Positions 1-8,202 of a stretch of DNA of 64,000 bases are shown one piece after another. The notes beneath the pieces were generated by a model. The model was not told the DNA's origin. It worked only from the letters and a program-made list of their open reading frames with translations, and searched no databases. The DNA is from Phenylobacterium sp. LH3H17 (lineage in GTDB: Bacteria; Pseudomonadota; Alphaproteobacteria; Caulobacterales; Caulobacteraceae). The number at the start of each line of letters is the position of its first letter. The first letter of the stretch is position 1. The position numbers and the translations under genes are program-made. The stretch is from NCBI RefSeq assembly GCF_024298925.1, contig NZ_CP101283.1, positions 3,477,001-3,541,000 of the forward strand. The letters are read 5' to 3'.

Positions 1-1
1 G

Positions 2-730
2 GGCGCCCGCGCGCTCTTCCTCGGCGAGGCCCTGGGCCTGACGCCGCACCGCAACGCCGTGGCCGTGCTGGCGCTCGGCCTGGAAGCGTCCTTCGACGTC
101 GCCATCGATCCCGCCGATCCGGCCGCCGGATATCGCCGCTGCCGCGCCGCGCTCATCCCGCCCAACACCCTGCACCACTTGGCGGCCACCACCGGGACCA
201 TGGCCTTCCTCTATGTCGACGCGCGCAGTCCCGACCAGGCGCGGCTGCAAGGCCTGGTCCGCGATGCCGGCCCCCGCGTCGGCTTCGACCTGGACGGCGA
301 AGTCGAGTTGATCGAGAGCCTGGCCAGGCTGGCGCGCGGCGAAGCCGACTGGACCGCCACGCGTCCCGGCCTGGACGCCCTGCTGTCGGAGCGCGGCGCC
401 CGTCCGAAGGACCCCCGCGTGCGCCAAGCCCTTGACCTGCTGCACGCCGATCCCGCCGCCCGGCCGTCGCTGGAGGCCCTGGCCAGGCAGGCCGGCCTCT
501 CGACCTCGCACTTCATCCACCTGTTCAAGGCCGCCACCGGGGTGCCGCTGCGCCGCTACAAGCTGTGGATCGCCATGGGCGCGGCCATCCGCGCCATCGT
601 CGCGGGCGAGAACCTGACCAACGCCGCCCTGGACGCCGGCTTCTCGAGCTCGGCCCACTTCAGCGCGGCGTTCCGCGAGATGTTCGGCATGGAGCCTTCG
701 AGACTGTCAGGCGGCCGGCTCGCCGCGTAA
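2..730 (+). CDS. AraC-family transcriptional regulator, 5' truncated by window edge
   Basis: The reading frame is open from base 2, so the true start lies outside the window. The GTG at 59 is only an internal codon. The visible C-terminal third has two helix-turn-helix units typical of AraC/XylS regulators, with 'SLEALARQAGLSTSHFIHLF' as the first helix pair and 'DAGFSSSAHFSAAFREMFG' as the second, followed by the usual short basic tail. The N-terminal part looks like a small cupin-like ligand domain ending around 'LIPPNTLHHL'. The effector cannot be deduced. The next gene is a cytochrome P460-like protein on the same strand 87 bp away, a possible but unproven target. Confidence 0.85.
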   Translation, partial: GARALFLGEALGLTPHRNAVAVLALGLEASFDVAIDPADPAAGYRRCRAALIPPNTLHHLAATTGTMAFLYVDARSPDQARLQGLVRDAGPRVGFDLDGEVELIESLARLARGEADWTATRPGLDALLSERGARPKDPRVRQALDLLHADPAARPSLEALARQAGLSTSHFIHLFKAATGVPLRRYKLWIAMGAAIRAIVAGENLTNAALDAGFSSSAHFSAAFREMFGMEPSRLSGGRLAA

Positions 731-817
731 CCCCTGAGGAACATTTGCGGCGAACGCTTGAACTGGCGCCGGCGCCGGTGGAAAGGCGATTGTCGACCAC
801 CTTCGCGCGGAGTCTTC

Positions 818-1303
818 GTGAAGCCCAATCTGCTCGCCGGCCTCGCCGCGCTCACCGTCATGACCTGCCTTGGCCAGGCCGCCTCGAGCGCCGTCGAGGA
901 ACCGGCCTATCCCGAGGGCTACCGCCGCTGGACCCACGTATTGAGCGGTGTCTCGAACGCCAATTTCAACCGCTATGAAGGCCTGCACAATATCTACGCC
1001 AACCCGAAGGCCGTCGAGGGCTACAAGTCCTCGGGCGCCTTTCCGGACGGGTCGGTCATCGTCTTCGATCTGTTCGAGGTGGTGGACAAGGGCGGCGCGA
1101 CCGTCGCCACCAGGCGCAAGTTCATCGATGTCATGGTCAAGGACAGCGAGCGCTACGCCGCGACCGGGGGCTGGGGCTACACCGAGTTCCTGGGCGAGAG
1201 CCGCACGGAGCGCGGCTTCACCCAGGATAAGGCCCCAAGCTGCCACGCCTGCCACCTGGCCAAGGCGGGCCACGACGCGGTCTTCACCCGCTTCAAGGAT
1301 TGA
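818..1303 (+). CDS. Cytochrome P460-family secreted haem protein
   Basis: A 161-residue protein. I chose GTG 818 because GGAG lies about 8 bases upstream and the resulting N-terminus (MKPNLLAGLAALTVMTCLG) is a clean Sec signal peptide; the upstream in-frame ATG at 758 adds a charged stretch with no signal. The mature part has the 'YPEGYRRWTHV' start and 'SVIVFDLFEV' core typical of the cytochrome P460 family, and ends with one c-type haem motif CHACH. It should be a periplasmic monohaem protein. Family members oxidise hydroxylamine or bind NO or cytochrome c' ligands, but the substrate here is unknown. It is convergent with the next gene, their stop codons abutting (TGATCA). Confidence 0.8.
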   Translation: MKPNLLAGLAALTVMTCLGQAASSAVEEPAYPEGYRRWTHVLSGVSNANFNRYEGLHNIYANPKAVEGYKSSGAFPDGSVIVFDLFEVVDKGGATVATRRKFIDVMVKDSERYAATGGWGYTEFLGESRTERGFTQDKAPSCHACHLAKAGHDAVFTRFKD

Positions 1304-2020
1304 TCAGCCGATCGGACCCAGGGTCTCGTCGAACAGGCCCCGCATGACGCGCCAGCTCCGATGATCGGCCGCCTCGTCATAGCCGAAGCCCGGAAGGCCC
1401 ATGGCGTCCACCTCCCGATTGGTGAAACTGTGCCCGACCCCGCCCAGCAACAGCATCTGCCAGTCGGCGCCGGCGGCGCTCATCTCGGCCGCGAAGGTCT
1501 CACGGTCGGCGGCGCTGATGATCGGGTCCTCCGACCCCAGGCAGACCATGACCTTGCCCTTGATCGCCCCCTTGGCCGCCGGCGTCGACGTGCCGAGGCC
1601 GGAGTGGAACCCGATGACGCAGGGCACGTCGGCGCCGCTGCGCGCCAGCTCCAGCACCGTGGTCCCGCCAAAGCAGAAGCCGATGGCCGCGGTCCGAGCG
1701 GCGTCCACGTTTGGCTGGGCCCGCAGCACCTCCAGCGCCGTGCGCGCCCGGCCCTGCAGGGTCGGCAGGTCGCCCATCAGGCCGGTGATGGTGGCCATGG
1801 CCTGCTCCCGGCTCTCGATGGGATAGCCGAAGGTGTCCATGGCGAAGGCCACATAGCCCAGCTCGGCCAGCATCTGGGCCCGCTGTCTGGGATGGCCGGT
1901 CATGCCGCCGCCCTCGTGGGCCACCAGCACCCCAGCCGTCGGCTTGCCGCGCGAACCGTCCGCCAGGTAGCCGGTGAAGCTCTTGCCGCCGAACTCGTAG
2001 ACGATCGCCTGCATGTCCAT
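1304..2020 (-). CDS. Dienelactone hydrolase family protein
   Basis: A 238-residue alpha/beta hydrolase. ATG 2020 was chosen because GGAGGG sits just upstream; the longer frame to 2329 runs over the divergent gene. The nucleophile motif is GFCFGG, so the nucleophile is cysteine as in true dienelactone hydrolases. The acid is probably the Asp of 'CLGSEDPII' and the base the His of 'GGVGHSFTN'. Family members hydrolyse cyclic lactone or ester bonds in the cytoplasm; substrate unknown. The gene is divergent from the YciI-like gene at 2144. Confidence 0.85.
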   Translation of the reverse strand: MDMQAIVYEFGGKSFTGYLADGSRGKPTAGVLVAHEGGGMTGHPRQRAQMLAELGYVAFAMDTFGYPIESREQAMATITGLMGDLPTLQGRARTALEVLRAQPNVDAARTAAIGFCFGGTTVLELARSGADVPCVIGFHSGLGTSTPAAKGAIKGKVMVCLGSEDPIISAADRETFAAEMSAAGADWQMLLLGGVGHSFTNREVDAMGLPGFGYDEAADHRSWRVMRGLFDETLGPIG

Positions 2021-2088
2021 GTCATCCCTCCGACGGTCCCGGCCGCCCGAATTGCACCGGACGGCGGCCTCGGCTGTCAAGCTTGGGG

Positions 2089-2120
2089 TTGCATCCCGGA
2101 CCAGGCCCGGTTTCGCTAGC
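2089..2120 (+). promoter_or_regulatory. Candidate housekeeping promoter of the YciI-like gene
   Basis: TTGCAT at 2089-2094 and GCTAGC at 2115-2120, about 25 bases before the start codon. GCTA-type -10 elements recur upstream of several genes here, resembling the Caulobacter housekeeping sigma consensus. The 20-base spacer is longer than usual, so the -35 is doubtful. Confidence 0.3.
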
Positions 2121-2143
2121 CTCGCCCAGACAGGAGCCCCCCG

Positions 2144-2515
2144 ATGCTCTACGCCATCCTCTGCTACAACTCCGAACAGATCGTCGGCTCCTGGACCCAG
2201 GAGCAGGACGACGCCGTCATGGCGCGCCTGCAGGTGGTCCACGAAGCCCTTGACGGCAAGCTCGGCCCCGCGATCCGGCTGAACCCGACCAAGGCCGCCA
2301 CCACACTGATGAAGAACGAGGAGCCGCACTACGTGATCGACGGCCCCTATGCCGAGACCAAGGAGGCCCTGCTGGGCTTCTACATCCTCGACGTCGCCGA
2401 CAAGGAGGAGGCCCTGGACGCCGCGCGCCAGCTAGCGGTCGCCAACCCCGGCGGCGCCTACGAGATCCGGCCGATCATGCTCTACATTCCAGGGATGGCC
2501 CTGCCCGAGACCTGA
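2144..2515 (+). CDS. YciI-like (YCII/DGPF domain) protein
   Basis: A 123-residue single-domain protein with the beta-strand start 'MLYAILCYNSEQI' and the motif 'VIDGPYAETKEALLGFYIL', which is the DGPF-type signature of the YCII-related family. CAGGAG lies 10-15 bases before the ATG. Such proteins have a ferredoxin-like fold. Some act as small muconolactone-isomerase-like enzymes; others are found with ECF sigma factors. No sigma factor is adjacent, so no role is assigned. Confidence 0.8.
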   Translation: MLYAILCYNSEQIVGSWTQEQDDAVMARLQVVHEALDGKLGPAIRLNPTKAATTLMKNEEPHYVIDGPYAETKEALLGFYILDVADKEEALDAARQLAVANPGGAYEIRPIMLYIPGMALPET

Positions 2516-2628
2516 GCGCCCGCGAAAATCGTAAGGGGGCTGTCGGCATCCGGGCCCCTGAAACGTCCTTGGTCTGACGACGCCAAGCATGGCGACGCGA
2601 CCCATCGATGGGACAGGAGAGACGATCT

Positions 2629-3030
2629 ATGACCATGAGCGACACGATGACCCCCAAACTCTGGCGCTGGATCGGCTGGGTGCTGACGGGCCTCTTCACA
2701 GCCTTCATGATCTTCGACACCTCGATCAAGCTGCTGGATCTGGAGATCGTGCGCGAGTCCCTGGTCGGCCTGGGCTATCCGGCCCATCTAGGCCGCGGCA
2801 TCGGGGTCATCGAGCTGGTCTGCCTGGTGTTCTTCCTCGTTCCCCGCACCTCGCTGCTGGGCGCGATCCTGATGATGTCAGTCCTGGGCGGCGGCATCAC
2901 CAGCCAAATGCGCCTGGAGGCGCCGCTGTTCAGCCATGTCCTGTTCGGGGTCTATCTGGGCCTGCTGATGTGGGGCGGCCTGTTCCTGCGCGACTCGCGA
3001 TTGCGCGGCCTCTTCCCGATCCGGCGGTAG
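2629..3030 (+). CDS. DoxX/DUF4267-like small integral membrane protein
   Basis: A 133-residue protein with four predicted membrane helices (around residues 10-30, 45-65, 70-90 and 98-118). I chose the ATG at 2629 because AGGAGA lies 9 bases upstream; an ATG at 2608 is also in frame. The 'RWIGWVLTGLFTAFMIFDTS' start and 'HLGRGIGVIEL' middle resemble DoxX-like proteins. These are poorly understood membrane proteins sometimes linked to sulfur or redox metabolism. It follows the YciI-like gene by 113 bp and may be co-expressed. Confidence 0.7.
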   Translation: MTMSDTMTPKLWRWIGWVLTGLFTAFMIFDTSIKLLDLEIVRESLVGLGYPAHLGRGIGVIELVCLVFFLVPRTSLLGAILMMSVLGGGITSQMRLEAPLFSHVLFGVYLGLLMWGGLFLRDSRLRGLFPIRR

Positions 3031-3097
3031 TCGGCGGGCTCGGTCTGGAACTCCGGGCGATCGCCTGCTAGACGGACCTCCGTCGCCGAAACGACGC

Positions 3098-3182
3098 GCG
3101 GGCGTGGTGGAACTGGTAGACGCGCCGGACTCAAAATCCGGTTCCGAAAGGAGTGTCGGTTCGAGCCCGACCGCCCGCACCA
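3098..3182 (+). tRNA. tRNA-Leu (anticodon CAA), CCA encoded
   Basis: The acceptor stem GCGGGCG (3098-3104) pairs perfectly with CGCCCGC (3172-3178), followed by discriminator A and an encoded CCA. The anticodon stem CCGGA/TCCGG encloses the loop CTCAAAA, giving anticodon CAA, which reads UUG. The variable arm is long, as in class II tRNAs, and the T arm TCGGTTCGAGCCCGA is canonical. The AraC-type gene starts only 22 bp after it. Confidence 0.97.
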
Positions 3183-3204
3183 TCAGCACTGGGTCGACCC
3201 CGAC

Positions 3205-4050
3205 ATGCCCGAAGTCGCCGTCCAGTCCCTGCTGAAGACGCCGACCGTCTCGGTCCGCGACATCTGTTGCCAGGGCCGTTGCAGGCGCCGGAGCGCCGAG
3301 GAGAGCGCGAGCGCCACCGAGCTGGTGTTCCCCTATCGCGGCGTCTATGCGCGGCACGTCGGCGCCGACCAGGCCATCGCCGAGGCCAACCAGGTGCTGT
3401 TCTTCAACGCCGGCGAGGGCTACCGGGTCAGCCATCCGGTCGCGGGCGGGGACGCCTGCCTGTCGTTGGCCATCGACGAACCGCTGCTGCGCGAACTGGC
3501 CCCCAAGGCCCTGCTACGGGACGGGGCGGCCGTGGCGTTCCGCCGCCAGCGCCTTCGCATCGACCCGCGGGCCCAGGAGCTGATCGCCCTGCTGCGGCAC
3601 GGCCTGCGCCAAGGTTCGGCCGAGCCGCTGGAAGCCGAGAGCCTGGCGCTCACCCTCGTGCAGCGCGCCCTGGGTCCGCGCACCACCCACGCTGCCGGGG
3701 CCAGCCCCGGGCGGCAGAAGCTCGCCGATCGGGTCAAGCTGGTGTTGGCCAGCGATCCCGCGCGCCGCTGGACCCTGGCCGACATCGCGGCCGAGGTGGG
3801 CGGGTCTCCGGTCTACCTCACCCAGGTCTTCCAGCAGGTCGAGGGCCTGCCGCTCTATCGCTACCAGATGCGCCTGCGGCTGGCGCGGGCGCTGAACCTG
3901 CTGCCGCAGTACGACGACCTGACAGCGCTGGGCCTCGACCTCGGCTTCTCCAGCCACAGCCATTTCAGCGCCGCGTTCCGGGAGACCTACGGGCGTTCGC
4001 CCTCGGCGTTCCGGCGGGCGGCGCTGCGTCGCGTCACGCCAGGCGGCTAA
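3205..4050 (+). CDS. AraC-family transcriptional regulator
   Basis: A 281-residue full-length regulator. The N-terminal half carries a cupin-like sensing domain starting 'TVSVRDICCQG', with a cysteine-rich segment (CCQGRC near residues 21-26). The C-terminal 100 residues are a double HTH ('TLADIAAEVGGSPVYLTQVF' and 'ALGLDLGFSSHSHFSAAFR'). The cysteine cluster could make it redox or metal responsive, but that is only inference. It lies between tRNA-Leu and an acyl-CoA dehydrogenase whose own promoter seems to lie between them. Confidence 0.88.
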   Translation: MPEVAVQSLLKTPTVSVRDICCQGRCRRRSAEESASATELVFPYRGVYARHVGADQAIAEANQVLFFNAGEGYRVSHPVAGGDACLSLAIDEPLLRELAPKALLRDGAAVAFRRQRLRIDPRAQELIALLRHGLRQGSAEPLEAESLALTLVQRALGPRTTHAAGASPGRQKLADRVKLVLASDPARRWTLADIAAEVGGSPVYLTQVFQQVEGLPLYRYQMRLRLARALNLLPQYDDLTALGLDLGFSSHSHFSAAFRETYGRSPSAFRRAALRRVTPGG

Positions 4051-4074
4051 GGCGGCCTTGCCCTGGCGTGAACC

Positions 4075-4100
4075 TTGTGGCCGCCGCCCTGGGCGCTAGG
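4075..4100 (+). promoter_or_regulatory. Candidate promoter of the acyl-CoA dehydrogenase gene
   Basis: TTGTGG (4075-4080), a 14-base spacer, then GCTAGG (4095-4100), about 50 bases before the ATG at 4152. This matches the TTG-N14-GCTA pattern also seen before prs. Confidence 0.4.
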
Positions 4101-4151
4101 GTGGCCCTTGAACGCGGCCGACCTGGCCGCCGCACGATCAAGGGGACCGAC

Positions 4152-5357
4152 ATGGCGGATTTCGGAGGCGAGCCGAACCTTGAGGCCTTCCGCGCCGAGG
4201 CCCGCGGGTGGCTGGAAGCCAACTTCCCACCCACCCTGGCGGGCAAGGGCGTCCTGGCCTCGGCCGAGATCTCGGCGCCCAATCCCGACCTCGCCGCCTG
4301 GCGCAAGGCCGTCGGCGCCAAGGGCTGGGGAACGCCGACCTGGCCGACCCAGTACGGCGGCGGCGGACTCTCGCCCCAGGAAGCCAAGGTGCTGGCCCAG
4401 GAGATGGCCAAGCTGGGCGCCTTCAATCCGCTGATGTTCGGCATGGGCGTGACCATGATCGGCCCGACCATCATGGACTACGGGACCGAGGCCCAGAAGG
4501 CGAAGCACATCCCGCCCATCGTCCGCGGCGAGGTGCAGTGGTGCGTCGGCTATTCCGAGCCCAACGCCGGCTCCGACCTGGCCTCCCTGCAAATGCGGTG
4601 CGAGGACGCCGGCGATCATTGGGTCATCAACGGCCAAAAGACGTGGACGTCGGGCGCCCAGTACTCCGACTGGTGCGGGGCCCTGGTGCGCACCGACTTC
4701 GCGGCCAAGAAGCATGACGGCATCAGCTTCATGCTGATCGACATGCACCAGCCGGCCATCGACCCGCGACCCATCGCGCTCATCGCCGGGGCCTCGCCGT
4801 TCTGCGAGACCTTCTTCACCGACGCCCGGGCCGAGAAGGACGGCCTGCTCGGCGAGCTCAACCACGGCTGGACAGTCGGCAAGCGGCTGCTGCAGCACGA
4901 GCGCGCCAGCCAGACGGGGGCGTCAGGAGGAGGCCGGGCCACGCCGCTGCAGGACATCGCCAAGCGCTATGTGGGAGTCGACGACCAGGGCCGGCTGGCC
5001 GACAGCGACCTGCGCACCCGGCTGACCCAGCACCTGATGGACGCCAAGATGCACGGCCTGACCCTGGCGCGGATCGTCGCGGAGTCGAAGGGCGCCTCGG
5101 GCGCGAACACCACGGCATCCATCCTGAAGAACTCCGCCACCAATGTGGCCCAGACGCGGGCCGAACTCAGCCTGGAGATCTTCGGGCACCAGGGCCTGGG
5201 CTGGGAGGGCGAGACCTTCAGCCAGGAAGAGATCGAGACCGTGCGCGGCTGGCTGGGCGGCAAGGCCATGTCGATCTATGGCGGCTCGCTCGAGATCCAG
5301 AACAATATCATCTCCAAGCGCATCCTGGGCCTTCCGGACAACACCCAGTCGAGCTGA
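4152..5357 (+). CDS. Acyl-CoA dehydrogenase
   Basis: A 401-residue flavoprotein of the usual acyl-CoA dehydrogenase length. ATG 4152 is preceded by AAGGGGA; the much longer open frame upstream runs through the AraC gene out of phase and is a shadow. The FAD/substrate signature 'CVGYSEPNAGSDLASLQM' lies in the middle and 'NGQKTWTSGAQYSDWC' follows. The C-terminal helix ends with 'IYGGSLEIQNNIISKRILG', the usual FAD-contacting end of the family. It should oxidise an acyl-CoA to the enoyl-CoA with electron transfer to ETF; chain length cannot be read. Confidence 0.92.
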   Translation: MADFGGEPNLEAFRAEARGWLEANFPPTLAGKGVLASAEISAPNPDLAAWRKAVGAKGWGTPTWPTQYGGGGLSPQEAKVLAQEMAKLGAFNPLMFGMGVTMIGPTIMDYGTEAQKAKHIPPIVRGEVQWCVGYSEPNAGSDLASLQMRCEDAGDHWVINGQKTWTSGAQYSDWCGALVRTDFAAKKHDGISFMLIDMHQPAIDPRPIALIAGASPFCETFFTDARAEKDGLLGELNHGWTVGKRLLQHERASQTGASGGGRATPLQDIAKRYVGVDDQGRLADSDLRTRLTQHLMDAKMHGLTLARIVAESKGASGANTTASILKNSATNVAQTRAELSLEIFGHQGLGWEGETFSQEEIETVRGWLGGKAMSIYGGSLEIQNNIISKRILGLPDNTQSS

Positions 5358-5456
5358 GTCGGGCCGCCGCGCGGATATCCGAGAACGCCCGGGCCTCCTG
5401 AGCCCGGACCATTGGCCGCAAGTCGTTTCTAAAGCGGAGGCTCGACGGCGCGCATC

Positions 5457-5475
5457 GTGAATGATAATCGTTCGC
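5457..5475 (+). promoter_or_regulatory. Fur-box-like operator upstream of feoAB
   Basis: The 19 bases starting GTGAATGATAATCG match the classical Fur consensus (GATAATGATAATCATTATC) at 14 of 19 positions by my count. It lies 26 bases before the FeoA start, where a repressor would block transcription of an iron(II) uptake operon. In some alphaproteobacteria Irr or MntR-type regulators use related sites, so the exact protein is uncertain. Confidence 0.65.
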
Positions 5476-5500
5476 AATTGAGGCGCGTAAGGACCTCGCG

Positions 5501-5827
5501 ATGAACGATCTATCGGTGCAGGCGGATTTGGCCGCGAATTCCGCGGCGGGCCTTGTCGTGCGCCTGAGCTCGCTCGAGGTCGGCGCGACCGGGGTCATCG
5601 TCGACGTCCGCGCCGAGAGCGCGCCCCTGGCCCACGGCGTCGACGTTCACGAGCTGCAGCGCCGCCTCCTGGAGTTCGGCTTCGTGGAGGGCGCCCGCAT
5701 CGAGGTGCTGCACGAGGGCGCCATTCGCCACGACCCGATCGCCGTCCGGGTGGACGACACCCGCGTCGCCCTGCGTCGCCGCGACGCCGAGGACGTGTTC
5801 ATCCTGCTCGACACGCCGCAGAAATGA
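5501..5827 (+). CDS. feoA: Ferrous iron transport protein A (FeoA domain)
   Basis: A 108-residue protein with an SH3-like FeoA core ('LSSLEVGATGVIVDVRAES', 'LLEFGFVEGARIEVLHEGAI', 'IAVRVDDTRVALRRRDAEDV'). It is slightly longer than E. coli FeoA owing to an N-terminal extension. FeoA is a small cytoplasmic partner thought to modulate FeoB. Its stop overlaps the feoB start by ATGA, so the two are translationally coupled. It lies behind a Fur-box-like site. Confidence 0.93.
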   Translation: MNDLSVQADLAANSAAGLVVRLSSLEVGATGVIVDVRAESAPLAHGVDVHELQRRLLEFGFVEGARIEVLHEGAIRHDPIAVRVDDTRVALRRRDAEDVFILLDTPQK

Positions 5828-7701
5828 CCCAGACCGCCACGCTCGCGTCCGCCAGGGTCGCCCTGGTCGGCAATCCCAATTCCGGCAAGACGGCGCTGTT
5901 TAACGCGCTCACCGGCGCCCGCCAGAAGGTCGCCAACTACGCCGGGGTCACGGTCGAGCGGAAGGAGGGCGTGGTCACGACGCCCGCCGGCCGCAGCCTG
6001 CACATCCTGGACCTGCCCGGCACCTATTCCCTGCGCGCCCGCAGCCCCGACGAAGTGGTCACCCGCGACGCGGTCCTCGGCCGGCTGGAGGGCGAGGTTC
6101 CGCCCGACGTGGTGGTCTGCGTGGCCGACGCCACCAACCTGCGCCTGGTGTTGCGCCTGGCCCTGGAGCTCAAGGCCGTCGGCCGGCCGATGGTGCTGGC
6201 CCTCAACATGTACGACATCGCCCAGCGCCAGGGCCTGCGGATCGACCTGGAGGGCCTGTCGCGCGAGATCGGCGCCCCCATCGTCACCACCGTGGCCACC
6301 CGCAAGCGCGGCATCGACGACCTGATCGCCCAGGTCGACGCCCTGGCCGCCAGCGGCGCCCTACCCGGCGAGAACACCTGGCGCGAACCCGACGCGGCCG
6401 AGATCCGCCGCGCCCATGCCGAGGCCCAGCGGATTGTGCGCACCTATGTCCGCCCGCCCGAACATCCCGACACCTGGACCGGCCGCGTGGACGCGGTCCT
6501 GCTGCACCCGTTCTGGGGCCTGGCGATCCTGTTCTCGCTGCTGTTCCTGATGTTCCAAGCGGTGTTCACCTGGGCCACCCCGGCCATGGACGGCATCGAG
6601 GCCGCCTTCGGCTGGCTGGGCGGTCTGGTGGGCCAGGTGGTGACCAACGATCTCGCCCGCAGCCTGATCGCCGACGGGGTCATAGCCGGGGTCGGCAGCG
6701 TGCTGGTCTTCCTGCCGCAGATCCTGATCCTGTTCCTGTTCATCCTCCTGCTGGAGGACTTCGGCTACATGGCGCGGGCGGCCTTCCTGATGGACCGGAT
6801 CATGGGCGGTGCAGGACTGCACGGGCGGGCGTTCATCCCTCTGCTCTCCTCCTTCGCCTGCGCCATCCCCGGGATCATGTCGACGCGGGTGATCGATTCC
6901 AAGCACGACCGGCTGACCACCATACTGGTGGCCCCGCTGATGACCTGTTCGGCGCGGATCCCGGTCTACACCCTGATCATCGCCGCCTTCATCCCCAACA
7001 CCCAGGTCTGGGGCTTCATGAGCCTGCAGGGCCTGGTGATGTTCAGCCTCTACGCCGCGGGCATCCTCAGCGCGCTCGCCGTCTCCTTCGTGACCCGCCG
7101 GCTGTTCTGGCGCGGGGCGGTGGAGCCGTTCCTGATGGAGCTGCCCACCTACAAGCTGCCCGACCCCGCCAACGTCCTGCGCAACCTATTCCTCCGCGCC
7201 CAGATCTTCATCGAGCGGGCCGGGCGCATCATCCTGCCGCTGATGATCCTAATCTGGGTGCTCTCGACCTTCCCCTACGCCCCGGCGGGCGCCCCGGGGC
7301 CTGCCATCGACTACAGCTTCGCCGGCATGATCGGCCACGCCATCCAGCCCCTGCTGGCCCCTATCGGCTTCAACTGGCAGATGTCGATCGCGCTCGTACC
7401 GGGCATGGCCGCCCGCGAGGTCGCCGTGGCCGCGCTCGGCACCGTCTATGCGGTGGGCGATGCGGAGAACAACACCGGGACCCTTGCCTCGACGCTCAGG
7501 GGCCACTGGTCGATGGCCACAGGCCTCTCGTTCCTGGCCTGGTACATCTTCGCCCCGCAATGCGCCGCGACCCTGGGCGTGGTGAAGCGCGAGACCAACA
7601 GCTGGCGTTGGCCGATCATCATGTTCGTCTACATGACCACGCTGGCCTATCTGGCGGCCTTCATCGTTTACCGGACGGCGGTCGCCCTGGGCGGGGGATG
7701 A
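5824..7701 (+). CDS. feoB: Ferrous iron transporter B (FeoB)
   Basis: A 625-residue inner-membrane Fe(II) transporter. The N-terminal G domain has G1 GNPNSGKT (residues 16-23), the switch 'YAGVTVERKEG', G3 DLPGTYSL and G4 NMYD. A helical spacer follows, then about eight membrane helices with the Gate motifs 'FIPLLSSFACAIPGIMSTR' and 'VPGMAAREVAVAALGT'. It is shorter than E. coli FeoB (about 770) but within the range of alphaproteobacterial members. No FeoC follows. Iron-dependent control is implied by the upstream Fur-like box. Confidence 0.96.
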   Translation: MTQTATLASARVALVGNPNSGKTALFNALTGARQKVANYAGVTVERKEGVVTTPAGRSLHILDLPGTYSLRARSPDEVVTRDAVLGRLEGEVPPDVVVCVADATNLRLVLRLALELKAVGRPMVLALNMYDIAQRQGLRIDLEGLSREIGAPIVTTVATRKRGIDDLIAQVDALAASGALPGENTWREPDAAEIRRAHAEAQRIVRTYVRPPEHPDTWTGRVDAVLLHPFWGLAILFSLLFLMFQAVFTWATPAMDGIEAAFGWLGGLVGQVVTNDLARSLIADGVIAGVGSVLVFLPQILILFLFILLLEDFGYMARAAFLMDRIMGGAGLHGRAFIPLLSSFACAIPGIMSTRVIDSKHDRLTTILVAPLMTCSARIPVYTLIIAAFIPNTQVWGFMSLQGLVMFSLYAAGILSALAVSFVTRRLFWRGAVEPFLMELPTYKLPDPANVLRNLFLRAQIFIERAGRIILPLMILIWVLSTFPYAPAGAPGPAIDYSFAGMIGHAIQPLLAPIGFNWQMSIALVPGMAAREVAVAALGTVYAVGDAENNTGTLASTLRGHWSMATGLSFLAWYIFAPQCAATLGVVKRETNSWRWPIIMFVYMTTLAYLAAFIVYRTAVALGGG

Positions 7702-7799
7702 AGCTTCACCGTAAACAACTTTTAGGGGAAATTAATTGCGCGCTTTAAGGGATCGCTAAATCTAAACGCCATAGCGTTTCCTGATCGGGGAGCGACAGG

Positions 7800-8120
7800 A
7801 TGCAAGTAACCGCCCATAAGCGCCGCAAGGCCGCAGCCAAGCCGACCATCAAGCCGGCGAGCGACCATCTGCTTGAGCGTATTCGAGAAACCCTGCTGCT
7901 GTTCGGCGGCGAGGCCCACCGTCGCGACGTGATCGCCAACGTGGCGCGCGAGACCGGTTTCGACGTCAAGAACATCCCTCAGGACTTCGAGGCCGCGGTC
8001 ATTCTCTCCTTCGAGGAGACCGTCCGCGATGAGGTCCGCCGCGCCGCGCACGGCTTCTATCTGAAGTTCGGCGAGGGCTCGCACCGCTGGAGCGTCAAGC
8101 TCCCGGAGACGGCGCACTAA
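7800..8120 (+). CDS. Conserved hypothetical protein, 106 residues
   Basis: I do not recognise this family. A basic N-terminus (residues 1-20, rich in K and R) precedes a mixed helical region with 'LLFGGEAHRRDVIANVARET' and ends with 'FYLKFGEGSHRWSVKLPE', which could form a winged-helix or beta hairpin. The arrangement suggests a small nucleic-acid-binding protein, but this is inference. The start is supported by GGGGAGCGACAGG before the ATG. The intergenic region before it (7702-7799) is unusually AT-rich, suggesting its own promoter. Confidence 0.6.
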   Translation: MQVTAHKRRKAAAKPTIKPASDHLLERIRETLLLFGGEAHRRDVIANVARETGFDVKNIPQDFEAAVILSFEETVRDEVRRAAHGFYLKFGEGSHRWSVKLPETAH

Positions 8121-8202
8121 AAGTTTCCGATTCTTCGACCGAGGCCGAAGCAACCTCAGCGACAAACGTTCGATCCTGGCGAGCCCAGCCAGGAGTCGCT
8201 GA

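Noticed and set aside
3153-5357. A 734-residue open frame spanning the second AraC gene and the acyl-CoA dehydrogenase
   Set aside because: The first 330 codons are out of phase with the AraC gene and have shadow composition (runs of R, P, G). The real gene begins at ATG 4152 with a ribosome site.
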